A DNA stretch of 64,000 nt from positions 1 through 64,000 of the forward strand of contig NZ_FTMS01000006.1 of the NCBI RefSeq assembly GCF_900156105.1, given 5' to 3'. The notes under the pieces are model-generated. The model had not been told where the DNA came from and did no database searches. It worked only from the letters and a program-made list of their open reading frames with translations. Positions 15,567 through 23,992 of the stretch are shown here, one piece after another; the stretch's first letter is position 1, and each line of letters starts with the position of its first letter. Position numbers and translations under genes: made by a program. The DNA is from Alkalispirochaeta americana (lineage in GTDB: Bacteria; Spirochaetota; Spirochaetia; DSM-27196; Alkalispirochaetaceae).

Positions 15567-16466
15567 ATGATTAAAGTAGGAAATGCCCCCTGCTCATGGG
15601 GCGTACTGGAGTTCGAGCTTGAGGGAGAGACCGCAGGATACGAGCAGTTTCTCAAGGAACTCAAGGATACAGGATACGAAGGAACAGAGCTGGGTGACTG
15701 GGGATATATGCCCACCGACCCTGCAAAGCTTCGGGAAGAGCTGACCAGCCGGGAGATCGACCTGGTAGGCGCCTTCGTGCCGGTGGCGCTCTGCGACGAG
15801 AACGCTCACGCCGAGGGGATCGAGGTGGGAATCAAAACGGCAAAGCTCATGGCCGATGCCGGTTTCAAGGATGCCTTTATCGTTCTGGCCGACAACAATG
15901 GCTCCGTTCCCGCCCGAACCAAGGCCGCTGGCCGGGTAACACCCGATCTGCTTCTCCCCGAGGAGGGCTGGAAGAACGTACGCGCCGGAGTTGAGTCCTT
16001 TGCACGCCAGGTGCGGGACAAGACAGGGCTGCGCACGGTTTTTCATCATCACTGCGCAGGTTATGTGGAAACCCCCGGTGAGATCGAACGCCTTCTGATG
16101 GATACTCCCGCAGACGCCCTGGGTCTGGTCCTTGATATGGGCCACTACCGCTTCGGTGGCGGCTATCCCGAGGCGGCAATCAAGCTCTTCTGGGACCGCA
16201 TCCAGCACATCCATTACAAGGACTGCTCCGCAGCAGTTGCCGCTGCATCCCGGGAAAAGGGATGGGACTACTTCGAGTCGGTCCAGAACGGTGTGTTTTG
16301 CGAACTCGGCAAGGGCGTAGTGGATTTTGAGGCGATCACCCAGGAGATCCGCCGCCGCAATTACGAGGGCTGGATTGTTGTGGAGCAGGACGTTCTCCCC
16401 GGCATGGGAAGCCCCGTTGACTGCGCCCGGCGCAACCGGGAATACCTGAAGAGCCTCGGTCTCTAA
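15567..16466 (+). CDS. iolE: myo-Inosose-2 dehydratase-like protein
   Basis: A 299-residue TIM-barrel protein of the xylose isomerase/AP-endonuclease-2 superfamily. The opening VGNAPCSWGVLEFE, the metal-ligand segments GTELGDWGYMP, LGLVLDMGHYRFGGG, HIHYKDC and VEQDV, and GVFCELGKGVVDF match IolE. It dehydrates scyllo-inosose to the trihydroxycyclohexanedione used by IolD. GGAAGGAGA lies before the ATG. It is a single-gene transcript ending in a strong terminator. Inosose isomerase (IolI/IolH-like) is the main alternative, but the length and C-terminal pattern favour IolE. Confidence 0.88.
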   Translation: MIKVGNAPCSWGVLEFELEGETAGYEQFLKELKDTGYEGTELGDWGYMPTDPAKLREELTSREIDLVGAFVPVALCDENAHAEGIEVGIKTAKLMADAGFKDAFIVLADNNGSVPARTKAAGRVTPDLLLPEEGWKNVRAGVESFARQVRDKTGLRTVFHHHCAGYVETPGEIERLLMDTPADALGLVLDMGHYRFGGGYPEAAIKLFWDRIQHIHYKDCSAAVAAASREKGWDYFESVQNGVFCELGKGVVDFEAITQEIRRRNYEGWIVVEQDVLPGMGSPVDCARRNREYLKSLGL

Positions 16467-16493
16467 CAGAACCGGCTGTACAGCACCCTTTCC

Positions 16494-16530
16494 GGCGCCG
16501 CACCGTACCCTCCTTCGGTGCGGCGCCTTT
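16494..16530 (+). terminator. iolE terminator
   Basis: GGCGCCGCACCG (16494-16505) pairs perfectly with CGGTGCGGCGCC (16516-16527) around a 10 nt loop; a short T stretch follows. Confidence 0.8.
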
Positions 16531-16579
16531 GTCTGTCCGACCGCTATCAACATTTGAAGTTCTTTGCTATGCTTCCTCC

Positions 16580-17779
16580 ATGATTCCCATTACTGTTGTA
16601 ACCGGATTTCTTGGATCCGGAAAAACATCCCTGATTGCACATCTTCTGGATAACACTCCCGATCGTTCGATCGCGGTAATTGTAAACGATATGGCTGCCC
16701 GCAGCGTGGACGCAGCGTTCCTGCGGGGCGGAGAGCATATTGCCATGGAGTCCGACGAGATGGTCCGCACCATCACCGGGGGCAGGGTCGGCGCAGGCAA
16801 GCTGGAGCTTCTCCTGGAAGAGATCAGGGCCCTGGCGTCCCGGGAACATCCACCCGAGGCAATCCTCCTGGAAACCTCAGGAGGATCACCCGCTCTGGCG
16901 CTGGCCGAGGCACTCCGGCAAGAGGAAGATCTGGCAGAACGGGTGCGGCTCGACACCATCATCGCCGTTGCCGACGGTGGAGCTCTCTCCCTGTGGTGGA
17001 AGGATCGCCTGCTCCGGCCAGTCCTGACCGATCAGATAGCGGCAGCGGATCTGGTGGTGCTGAACAAACTGGATCGCTCCACGGTCTTCTCCCGTCTGGG
17101 GGCACGGCGGATTCTCAAATCGATCCGGCGGGATATTACCTGGGTATCGACGGAGTTCGGCAGGGTCGATCCGGAGTTGCTGATAAACACGGGCCGCCGG
17201 AAAAACCATCCCGCTCCCTCCAGGGCACACCTGAGCAACCCCAACCACTACCCCCTGGTTGCTCGCCAGCTTGAAGAGCTTCGCCCCTTCCATCCGGAGC
17301 GGCTTGATCAATGGCTGAACCAGGAATGGCCCGGTATCGTTCGCATCAAGGGGTTCGCCTGGATCGCCACTGATATGGATCACGTCTACGTGATCGATGC
17401 AGCAGGGCTCCAGCGGGAGATCGGACTGGAGGGCACCTGGTACGGGGCGCTTCCTCCCGGGGAGGTCCCCCAAAACGATCTGATCCAGGAGGCCCTGAAG
17501 AGAGGGCCCCACCAGGATCGGCAGCAATCCATTACGGTGATCGGGGTTCCCGAGGCGGTGGAGCGGGAGATGAGGAATCTCAGAAATGCTCTTCTGAGCG
17601 GGACCGAAATGGATCGGGGTGCCCGGGGCTGGGCCTCTCTTCCCGATCCGATCATGCCTCAGTTTTCCTCCGATCAGACTTCCGGGCAAGCCCCCGATCA
17701 GGGTCCTGCCTCGCCGGAGGATGCCCTGAAACCTCTTTCGGAGGAGATTCCCCAGGAAGCGCTCTCGCCGACCCCCTGA
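16580..17779 (+). CDS. COG0523/CobW-family GTPase, likely metallochaperone
   Basis: A 399-residue G3E P-loop GTPase. Walker A is GFLGSGKTS near the N-terminus; ETSGGSPA corresponds to the switch-region ET-G motif and NKLD is the guanine-specificity motif. Family members deliver metals (Zn, Co, Ni) to client enzymes. The usual CxCC metal-binding motif before the ET-G motif is missing; that stretch reads MVRTITGGRVGAGK. The C-terminal CobW domain is followed by a Pro/Ser/Gln-rich tail. There is no Shine-Dalgarno; TATGCT (16568-16573) ends 6 nt before the ATG, suggesting a leaderless message, though the -35 box is poor. Client and metal are unknown. Confidence 0.85.
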   Translation: MIPITVVTGFLGSGKTSLIAHLLDNTPDRSIAVIVNDMAARSVDAAFLRGGEHIAMESDEMVRTITGGRVGAGKLELLLEEIRALASREHPPEAILLETSGGSPALALAEALRQEEDLAERVRLDTIIAVADGGALSLWWKDRLLRPVLTDQIAAADLVVLNKLDRSTVFSRLGARRILKSIRRDITWVSTEFGRVDPELLINTGRRKNHPAPSRAHLSNPNHYPLVARQLEELRPFHPERLDQWLNQEWPGIVRIKGFAWIATDMDHVYVIDAAGLQREIGLEGTWYGALPPGEVPQNDLIQEALKRGPHQDRQQSITVIGVPEAVEREMRNLRNALLSGTEMDRGARGWASLPDPIMPQFSSDQTSGQAPDQGPASPEDALKPLSEEIPQEALSPTP

Positions 17780-17794
17780 TCCGCGCGTGCCTTA

Positions 17795-17820
17795 CGCCCC
17801 CTGGTTTTTCCAGAGGGGCG
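17795..17820. terminator. Bidirectional hairpin between cobW-like gene and mltG
   Basis: CGCCCCCTGG (17795-17804), loop TTTTT, then CCAG-A-GGGGCG. It lies between converging genes and can serve both; there is no T-run on either side. Confidence 0.6.
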
Positions 17821-17871
17821 CAAAACGCGCATCGTCTCTTGCGGTTTCTAGTTTTGACTTGCTGTTAGCTG

Positions 17872-18903
17872 TTAATCCAGGTAACGAGCCTTGGCCGCCA
17901 GGTGATCCCGAAAGGTCCGAGAGAGAACGATCTCGTTGTTGGTCTTGTGAAGAAAAAAGAGGTACGCCGTGTCAGCCGGATGAACTGCCGCCAGAATGGC
18001 ATCCATTCCGGGGTTTCCGATCGGCCCCGGCGGGAGCCCGGCGTTCCGGTAGGTATTGTAGGGGTGCTGAACCGCTGTGTCGGCAAAGGTGGGCTGCCGC
18101 CGGTTTGTTCCCAGGACATAGTTCACCGTTGCATCCGATTCCAGGCGCATGCCGATCTGAAGGCGGTGCCAGAAGACCCCGGCCACATCGGGCATTTCCC
18201 CAACGCCTGCTGATTCTTTCTGCACAATCGAGGCCAGAGTGATCACATCGTGCAGACGCCGTCCCTGGTCGGCTATTTCCTGACGCAACCGGGGCGAGAC
18301 ACGGTTTCCGAAAGTTCCAAGCATCCTGCGAACCACGCTCTCGGGAGTGCTTTCGGGGAATACCCGGTAGGTTGCGGGAAAGAGATACCCCTCCAGGAGA
18401 TCCCCCTCTTCCAGAGCCTCCAGGAATGCCAGGTCTCTGTAGCGTTCCTGCATTACCGCCGCCTGGCGAAATCGATCTTCCTCAAAGAGGCCGATCTCTT
18501 CCAGGTGGATCGCGATGTGTTCCAGGGTCCAGCCCTCGGGAATGGTGATGGTGATTTCCTCGAAGACGGCGTTCCCCGCCACAATTTCACGCATGATCTC
18601 CACGGGAGCAAAAACGGGCGAAACCTGGTAGCGGCCAGCCTGGAGGCGGGTCTGATATCCCTGGTGACGGCCGTACCACTCCAGCAACCTGGCGCTGGGA
18701 ACAAGCCCTGCCGCAGCAAGCTCTCTGGAGACTTGGCGCAACCCCTGGCCGGGGAGAACTTCAACAATAATTTCAGGAGCTTCCTGGGCGTCTCCTGTCC
18801 AGAGAGGGCTGTAGAGTTGCTGCCTCACAAAGAAGAGCCCCCCTGCAACCAGGAAAACCAGCGCCCCGACGACGCAGGCCCCGAGAATGATGATCTTTTT
18901 CAT
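17872..18903 (-). CDS. mltG: Endolytic transglycosylase MltG
   Basis: A 343-residue single-pass membrane protein: N-terminal anchor (about residues 4-26), a LysM-like region starting PEIIVEVLPGQGLRQVSREL, then the YceG catalytic domain with ASIVQKESA (catalytic Glu), MRLESDATVNYVLG and YNTYRNAGLPPGPIGNPG. MltG cuts nascent peptidoglycan strands and limits glycan length. It converges with the cobW-like gene. There is no Shine-Dalgarno; the promoter TTGTAC (18941-18936), 17 bp, TAAAAT (18918-18913) ends 9 nt before ATG, implying a leaderless mRNA. Confidence 0.95.
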   Translation of the reverse strand: MKKIIILGACVVGALVFLVAGGLFFVRQQLYSPLWTGDAQEAPEIIVEVLPGQGLRQVSRELAAAGLVPSARLLEWYGRHQGYQTRLQAGRYQVSPVFAPVEIMREIVAGNAVFEEITITIPEGWTLEHIAIHLEEIGLFEEDRFRQAAVMQERYRDLAFLEALEEGDLLEGYLFPATYRVFPESTPESVVRRMLGTFGNRVSPRLRQEIADQGRRLHDVITLASIVQKESAGVGEMPDVAGVFWHRLQIGMRLESDATVNYVLGTNRRQPTFADTAVQHPYNTYRNAGLPPGPIGNPGMDAILAAVHPADTAYLFFLHKTNNEIVLSRTFRDHLAAKARYLD

Positions 18904-18912
18904 GGAAGACGT

Positions 18913-18941
18913 ATTTTACTCGCCTTGCCCTCAGGGTACAA
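18913..18941 (-). promoter_or_regulatory. mltG promoter, leaderless type
   Basis: Minus-strand TTGTAC, 17 bp spacer and TAAAAT, with only 9 nt between the -10 box and the mltG ATG. Confidence 0.65.
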
Positions 18942-19039
18942 CCTTCCAGGAGTTTTTTTCTGAGGAACCAGAGACCGTTTACCAGATGCCTCAAGAGAGG
19001 TATCCTCAGAATCTGATGAACTGCCACAAAGGGAATCTT

Positions 19040-19546
19040 ATGGATGAGGGAACTCCGATCTACGGCCATTCCCGAGGTTACCGGATGCTCTCGGCAGTAG
19101 CACTGGCCGGAGCACTTCTCTCGATCACAACCCTGGTCAACTCCAGTCGCCCGCTTCTTCCCTACGGGGGGGCCGCTGTGGCCTTCAGCGTGCTCTTTCT
19201 CTTTTCCTGGTACCAGGCGGCCCGGCGCTCGGTGGTCATGACCATTCGGGAGGATGGTTTCGCGCTCTGCGACCCCGCCGTCGCCCTGGGAATGCTCCGG
19301 TTCGAGGAGATCCAGGAGATTCGCATTTACGCGACCCTGGATCGGCCCAAGGTGGCCTTCCAGGTGCGGGAACCACGAACCCTGCGTTGCCGGGAACCGT
19401 GGCTACTCCGGCTCGCCCTGTTCCCCCTCTGGACGCTGCGCCGATACCAGATCGTCCTGGAGCTGGACCGCTTTAACGATCAGATCATGGCAATAAAAAC
19501 CACCGCCCTGAAGGCGGGCATCCCCGTGGTGAGCGAACTGGTTTGA
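19040..19546 (+). CDS. Small membrane protein of unknown function
   Basis: A 168-residue protein with two adjacent transmembrane segments (about residues 15-60: MLSAVALAGALLSITTL and AAVAFSVLFLFSWY), then a soluble domain with MTIREDGFALCDPAVALGMLRFEEIQEIRI, resembling bacterial PH-like membrane proteins that follow a two-helix anchor. I cannot assign a function. ATG 19040 has AAAGGGA upstream. ATG 19016 is an alternative, because TTTACC (18978-18983), 17 bp, TATCCT (19001-19006) would give a nearly leaderless start there. It is followed 4 nt later by pabBC. Confidence 0.6.
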   Translation: MDEGTPIYGHSRGYRMLSAVALAGALLSITTLVNSSRPLLPYGGAAVAFSVLFLFSWYQAARRSVVMTIREDGFALCDPAVALGMLRFEEIQEIRIYATLDRPKVAFQVREPRTLRCREPWLLRLALFPLWTLRRYQIVLELDRFNDQIMAIKTTALKAGIPVVSELV

Positions 19547-19550
19547 TCCT

Positions 19551-21488
19551 ATGATCAGGGAGGCACTACTCAAGACGGCACCCACCCGATGGGAGCGGTT
19601 CTCGGACCCTCTGGAGACGGTCTTCGTCCCCCCCTGCGAACCCCGGGAGGCAGCCTGGAGAGTTCCTGCTGCCCTGGCCCGGCTCGAGGATCGTGCCGAA
19701 AAACTGCATCTTCCGGCGGTGGGGTTTATCTCGTACGAAGCGGGTTGCGCCTACGGGCTGGCGGTACACCCGCCGGCAGAAACGCCCCTTCTGTGCTTTA
19801 CCTTCTTTGCCAGCCGGGAGCCCTTTCATCCCGGGGACCCGCCCCGGGGCGAGGGCTACACCACAGGCACCTGGGAGCCCTCTCTGGAGGCTCAGGCCTA
19901 CAGGGAAAAGGTTCTCCGGGTAAAGGAGTATCTCGCTGCGGGTGAGACCTACCAGATAAACCTCACCTTTCCACTGCGAACATCCTTCTCGGGCGATCCC
20001 CGAGCCTTCTTCTTCGATATCTGCGCAGCCCAGGGCGGTGCCTACGCGGCCTTTCTGGAGATGGAGGGAGGTCAGGCTCTCCTCTCGGCCTCGCCGGAAC
20101 TCTTCCTGCACCGCCAGGGGACACATCTGCAGGCCCTCCCCATGAAAGGAACCGCCCGGCGGGGCCGCACTCTCCGGGAAGACCAGGTCCATCTTGAACG
20201 GTTGCGCCATTGCCCCAAGGAGCGGGCAGAAAACCTGATGATCACCGATATGATACGAAACGACCTGGGACGGATCGCCCGGATCGGATCGGTGCGGGTG
20301 CCGGAACTCTTTTCCGTCGAGCGATACCCCCGGGTGCTTCAGATGGTCTCTTCCGTGACCGCCGAGTCCGAAGCTACCCTGCCGGACCTCCTGGAAGCAA
20401 CCTTTCCCTGCGCCAGCATCACGGGGGCCCCGAAACAGCGCACCATGGAGCTGATCCGCACCCTTGAGGATGAACCCCGGGGGATATATACCGGTTCCGT
20501 GGGAATCATAGAATCAGGCCGGCGATTGCGCCTCAACGTGGCTATTCGAACGGTCCAGGTTGATCTGGCCACAGGCACCGCCCGGTTTGGCGTGGGAAGC
20601 GGGATCGTCTGGGATTCGGATCCTCATCGGGAATACCAGGAGTGTGCCACCAAGGCATCAATTCTGAGAGTTCCGGACCCACCCTTTGCGTTGCTGGAAA
20701 CGGTTCGATGGAACCGCCTCCGGGGGGTGACCCGCTTTGAAGGGCACCTGAAACGGGCCAGGGAGAGCGCCCGCTACTTCAATATGACCCTTCCCCGGGA
20801 GTTCCGGGATCACACCAGCCTTCACGAGGCGATCAGCGCTGCCCTTGAACCGCCCCGGGAGACCTCCCCGAAAGATCCCCCGCAGGTCTCCCGGGACTGG
20901 CGGGTTCGTCTTATCCTGGGGCCGCGCCTGGAGATCGAGGGGACTCCTCTGCCGGAGGCGACCTGTTCTCCCGCCGAGGGTCAGCCCGGGGAGCCCCTTC
21001 CCCGGCGGCGCACTGCCCTGGCCACAAGTCCTGTCTCGCCGGATAATCCCTGGCTGTACCACAAGACCACCCGGCGGGAGCTCTACGAACACCATCTGGC
21101 CTCCCGTCCCGAGGCCGGGGAGGTGCTCCTTTTTAATACCCGGGGGAATCTCACCGAGGGGTGTACCACCTCGATCTTTCTGGAACGGAAGCCCCCCCAT
21201 GCGGCCCGGCCCTACCTGGCCACGCCGCCCCTTTCCGAGGGGCTTCTGCCGGGAGTGTTTCGGGAGGAGCTGCTCCATCCGCCTCCGGGACGCCGCCCCT
21301 GGACCCCCAAGGGGATGCCTCTGGTGGAGGAGGTTCTCCCACTGCGCCTGCTTGAAGAAGTCCTGCAGGGCAAGGTATCGCTCTATCTGGGGAACTCCCT
21401 CCGGGGCTGGATGAAAGCGACCCTTGACGATTCGGTCCCACTGCCCCCTATACTCGAGGACTATGAAACCCAGGACAATGCGCTCTAG
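19551..21488 (+). CDS. pabBC: Aminodeoxychorismate synthase component I fused to 4-amino-4-deoxychorismate lyase
   Basis: A 645-residue fusion. Residues 1 to about 370 are the chorismate-binding enzyme PabB (nucleophile lysine in PMKGTARRG, ASITGAPKQRTMELI, EYQECATKA). The rest is PabC, a class IV PLP enzyme, with lysine in LYHKTTRRELYEHH and FNTRGNLTEGCTTSIF. Together they turn chorismate into 4-aminobenzoate for folate, needing ammonia from a PabA glutaminase not seen here. A Pro/Arg-rich insert lies between the PabC halves. The start is 4 nt after the preceding stop without a Shine-Dalgarno, suggesting translational coupling. Confidence 0.94.
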   Translation: MIREALLKTAPTRWERFSDPLETVFVPPCEPREAAWRVPAALARLEDRAEKLHLPAVGFISYEAGCAYGLAVHPPAETPLLCFTFFASREPFHPGDPPRGEGYTTGTWEPSLEAQAYREKVLRVKEYLAAGETYQINLTFPLRTSFSGDPRAFFFDICAAQGGAYAAFLEMEGGQALLSASPELFLHRQGTHLQALPMKGTARRGRTLREDQVHLERLRHCPKERAENLMITDMIRNDLGRIARIGSVRVPELFSVERYPRVLQMVSSVTAESEATLPDLLEATFPCASITGAPKQRTMELIRTLEDEPRGIYTGSVGIIESGRRLRLNVAIRTVQVDLATGTARFGVGSGIVWDSDPHREYQECATKASILRVPDPPFALLETVRWNRLRGVTRFEGHLKRARESARYFNMTLPREFRDHTSLHEAISAALEPPRETSPKDPPQVSRDWRVRLILGPRLEIEGTPLPEATCSPAEGQPGEPLPRRRTALATSPVSPDNPWLYHKTTRRELYEHHLASRPEAGEVLLFNTRGNLTEGCTTSIFLERKPPHAARPYLATPPLSEGLLPGVFREELLHPPPGRRPWTPKGMPLVEEVLPLRLLEEVLQGKVSLYLGNSLRGWMKATLDDSVPLPPILEDYETQDNAL

Positions 21489-23163
21489 AACCGTGAGCGA
21501 GGCCGGCGGAGCTGGCAGGACCAGACGGATCGCCCAGGCCCTTTCCCTCGCCCTTCCCTTCCTGCTCGTCCTCGCGCCGTCCCTGGCGCCACCCCTGGGG
21601 GCCGAGACAAGGATACCCCTGACCTACTTCGGGGACATCAGCTGCGCCCACTGCGACACGATCCTGGAGCGGACGATCCCTGCCCTGGAGGATTTTTTCG
21701 GCGTTACCTTTGCTGTAGATGCCTACGATATTCTGAACCCCCGGGAGGAGGCCCGAGCTACGGAGATGCTGGCCCGGATGGACACCTCCTATCGGACACC
21801 GCCGGTGCTTTTTATCGGCAACAACGCCTACCAGGGAAACTACGCCATAGAGAAGATGCTGCCCCGGGAGGTGATTTTCTTTCTTGACCGGGAGGAGTTC
21901 AGGCCCTTTAACCCGGAGGCCATGGAAACGCGCCATCCCGGCACCATCGCTGCGGAACAAACCGGGACATCGAAATCCCCCGGGGCTCCGGGAGTCCTTC
22001 GCTTCTTCTGGGGCGTGGGATGCCCCCACTGCGAACTGGCAAAGCCGCTCCTGGACCGGCTGGAACAGCGCTACCCCCAGATCCGGATAGAACGCTACGA
22101 GGTGTTCCAGGACCAGGGCCACCACCAGATATTTCGCGAGACCCTTAACCACTACGGTCTTTCCAGCGCGGGCGTGCCCCAGTTTTTCTTTGAGGACCAG
22201 GCCTGGCTCGGCTTTAACGAGACTATCGCCCGGCAGATTGAAGAGGCCCTTCAGGGGGGAACCCCCTCCAGGGAACTGACCCTGCCCTTTTTTGGAACCC
22301 TCACTCCTGAAGGCACCAGTCTTGTGGCGATAACAGCGGCGATCGCCTTTGTTGACGGGTTCAACCCCTGCTCGCTCTGGGTGCTGACGCTTCTGCTGGG
22401 GCTTATAGCGCACAGCCGGTCCCGCAGGCGGATCCTGCTGGTGGGAGGGGTCTTCCTTCTGGTAACTGCCACGATCTACGGGGCCTTTATTCTGGGGCTT
22501 CTGAATATCTTCACCATCGCCGGAGCGTCTCTGCCCCTGCGGATTCTGGTGGGAACCATCGCCGTGGGCATGGGGATCATCAACGGCAAAGACTTCTTTG
22601 CCTTCCATCGGGGTTTCTCCCTGGCTATTCCCCAGGCTTTTCGCCGCCCGATCACCGCAGCGACCAGGGCTCTGGCGGTTACCACGGCATCGCCTGCGGG
22701 ACTTGCGGGAATGACAGCCCTCTTTGCCGGAGGAATTGCCTTGGCAGAGTTACCCTGCACAGCGGGATTCCCCCTGATCTGGAGCCGCACCGTCACCAGT
22801 GCAGCCGGGAGCCAGGGGCTCCCGGGAGGGTTTTTTGCACTGCTCCTGACCCTCTATATCCTGGTGTATCTACTGATCGAGATAGGGATTGTGAGCACCG
22901 CCCTGGTAACACTGAATCGCCTCCGCTTTGGCGAGGGCCAGGCCCGGTGGATCAAGCTCCTGGGAGGCACGGTCATGATAAGTCTGGGGGGCTTTTACCT
23001 GGCCGATCCGGAGATCGCCAACTCCCTCGCGGGGGTCGCCACAATCTTTGCCGTTGCCCTGGCGCTGGCGGGAACACTGGCGATGATCGGGTTTCTTGCG
23101 CCAGCGATCGTCAGAGCCCTGCGTCGGTTGCGGCCGAAACAGCCAGATCGGGCCGATCAGTGA
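21463..23163 (+). CDS. Double-thioredoxin plus CcdA/DsbD-type membrane fusion protein
   Basis: A 566-residue protein with a signal/anchor segment (about 25-48), a first thioredoxin-like domain with C61-A-H-C64, a second with C187-P-H-C190, and a membrane domain of about six helices carrying one cysteine in GFNPCSLW (C303) and one in ELPCTAGFP (C432), the arrangement of CcdA/DsbD electron carriers. It likely passes reducing equivalents from cytoplasm to periplasm, with both thioredoxin domains built in. The two domains precede the membrane part, unlike DsbD. It overlaps the pabBC end by 26 nt. ATG 21478 is an alternative start. Confidence 0.85.
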   Translation: MKPRTMRSRTVSEAGGAGRTRRIAQALSLALPFLLVLAPSLAPPLGAETRIPLTYFGDISCAHCDTILERTIPALEDFFGVTFAVDAYDILNPREEARATEMLARMDTSYRTPPVLFIGNNAYQGNYAIEKMLPREVIFFLDREEFRPFNPEAMETRHPGTIAAEQTGTSKSPGAPGVLRFFWGVGCPHCELAKPLLDRLEQRYPQIRIERYEVFQDQGHHQIFRETLNHYGLSSAGVPQFFFEDQAWLGFNETIARQIEEALQGGTPSRELTLPFFGTLTPEGTSLVAITAAIAFVDGFNPCSLWVLTLLLGLIAHSRSRRRILLVGGVFLLVTATIYGAFILGLLNIFTIAGASLPLRILVGTIAVGMGIINGKDFFAFHRGFSLAIPQAFRRPITAATRALAVTTASPAGLAGMTALFAGGIALAELPCTAGFPLIWSRTVTSAAGSQGLPGGFFALLLTLYILVYLLIEIGIVSTALVTLNRLRFGEGQARWIKLLGGTVMISLGGFYLADPEIANSLAGVATIFAVALALAGTLAMIGFLAPAIVRALRRLRPKQPDRADQ

Positions 23164-23992
23164 TGATTCCCTGAACCCCCCGGGCCAGGAGCCGCCGCAT
23201 CTGATCGGGGTCGTTCACCGTCCAGACGGCAAAAAACACCCCCCGATTCCGGGCCGCCCGGACAAAACGCCTGGTTGCCACGGGGACAAGCCCGCTCCGG
23301 GGCGGGACAAGCAGGGCTTCCCCGGGAGGAGTATAGAGACCCTCCGAGAAAAACCAGGCTGCCGCCATGAAGGGGATTACCTCGCCCTGCCCCAGATGAG
23401 TCGCAAGGCGGAAATCGCGGGTCCGCACCTGCTGAAGCACCTCCTGGTGGAAACTCCCCAGAAGGGTTGTCTCCTCCCGGCGGAACTCCTGAACCAGATC
23501 TACCACCGCATCGGTCAGGGCCGGGTTTGATTCCTTGATCTCCACCACCATGAGAACCTCCCGGGGGAAGGACTCAAAGACCTGGCGAAGGGAAGGAACG
23601 ACCACGCCGGTGTCCCGCAGGCTCTCCCAGTGGTGGGCGGCATCCAGCTTTTGGAGTTCCTTCAGGGTGAACGAGCGAACTCGCCCGGTGCCGTCGGTCG
23701 TGCGATCTACGGTCTCGTCGTGAATCACCACGGGTTCGCCCTCGGCCGTTCCGTGAACGTCCATCTCCAGAACGTCAGAACCAATTGCGAGGGCACCGCG
23801 AAAGGCCTCCAGGGTGTTCTCGGGCCACAGCCCGGACCCGCCCCGATGGGCAATAACAGCAGCCCGATCCTGGGGGAGAGCCTGGAAAAAGGGGTGAACC
23901 CGAACAGACCGGGCCGTAAGGGCCAGAGAGATCCAGGCCCCTCCGGCAGCCGAGATCAGCACCACCGCTGCCCATAGAAGAATCCGTTTCAT
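23111..23992 (-). CDS. Membrane-anchored glycerophosphodiester phosphodiesterase
   Basis: A 293-residue GDPD with an N-terminal transmembrane anchor (about 4-26) and an extracytoplasmic catalytic domain: IAHRGGSGLWPENTLEAF, LEMDVHGTAEGEPVVIHDETVDRTT, VVEIKE and FFAVWTVNDPDQMRRLLARGVQGIITD. All usual catalytic residues (HR, EN, E-D, H) are present, unlike the cytoplasmic GDPD at 3896. It overlaps the popT-like gene by 4 nt and converges with the thioredoxin fusion gene, overlapping it by 53 nt. It probably turns over phospholipid-derived glycerophosphodiesters at the membrane surface. Confidence 0.92.
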   Translation of the reverse strand: MKRILLWAAVVLISAAGGAWISLALTARSVRVHPFFQALPQDRAAVIAHRGGSGLWPENTLEAFRGALAIGSDVLEMDVHGTAEGEPVVIHDETVDRTTDGTGRVRSFTLKELQKLDAAHHWESLRDTGVVVPSLRQVFESFPREVLMVVEIKESNPALTDAVVDLVQEFRREETTLLGSFHQEVLQQVRTRDFRLATHLGQGEVIPFMAAAWFFSEGLYTPPGEALLVPPRSGLVPVATRRFVRAARNRGVFFAVWTVNDPDQMRRLLARGVQGIITDRPDLAVSAATDAGL

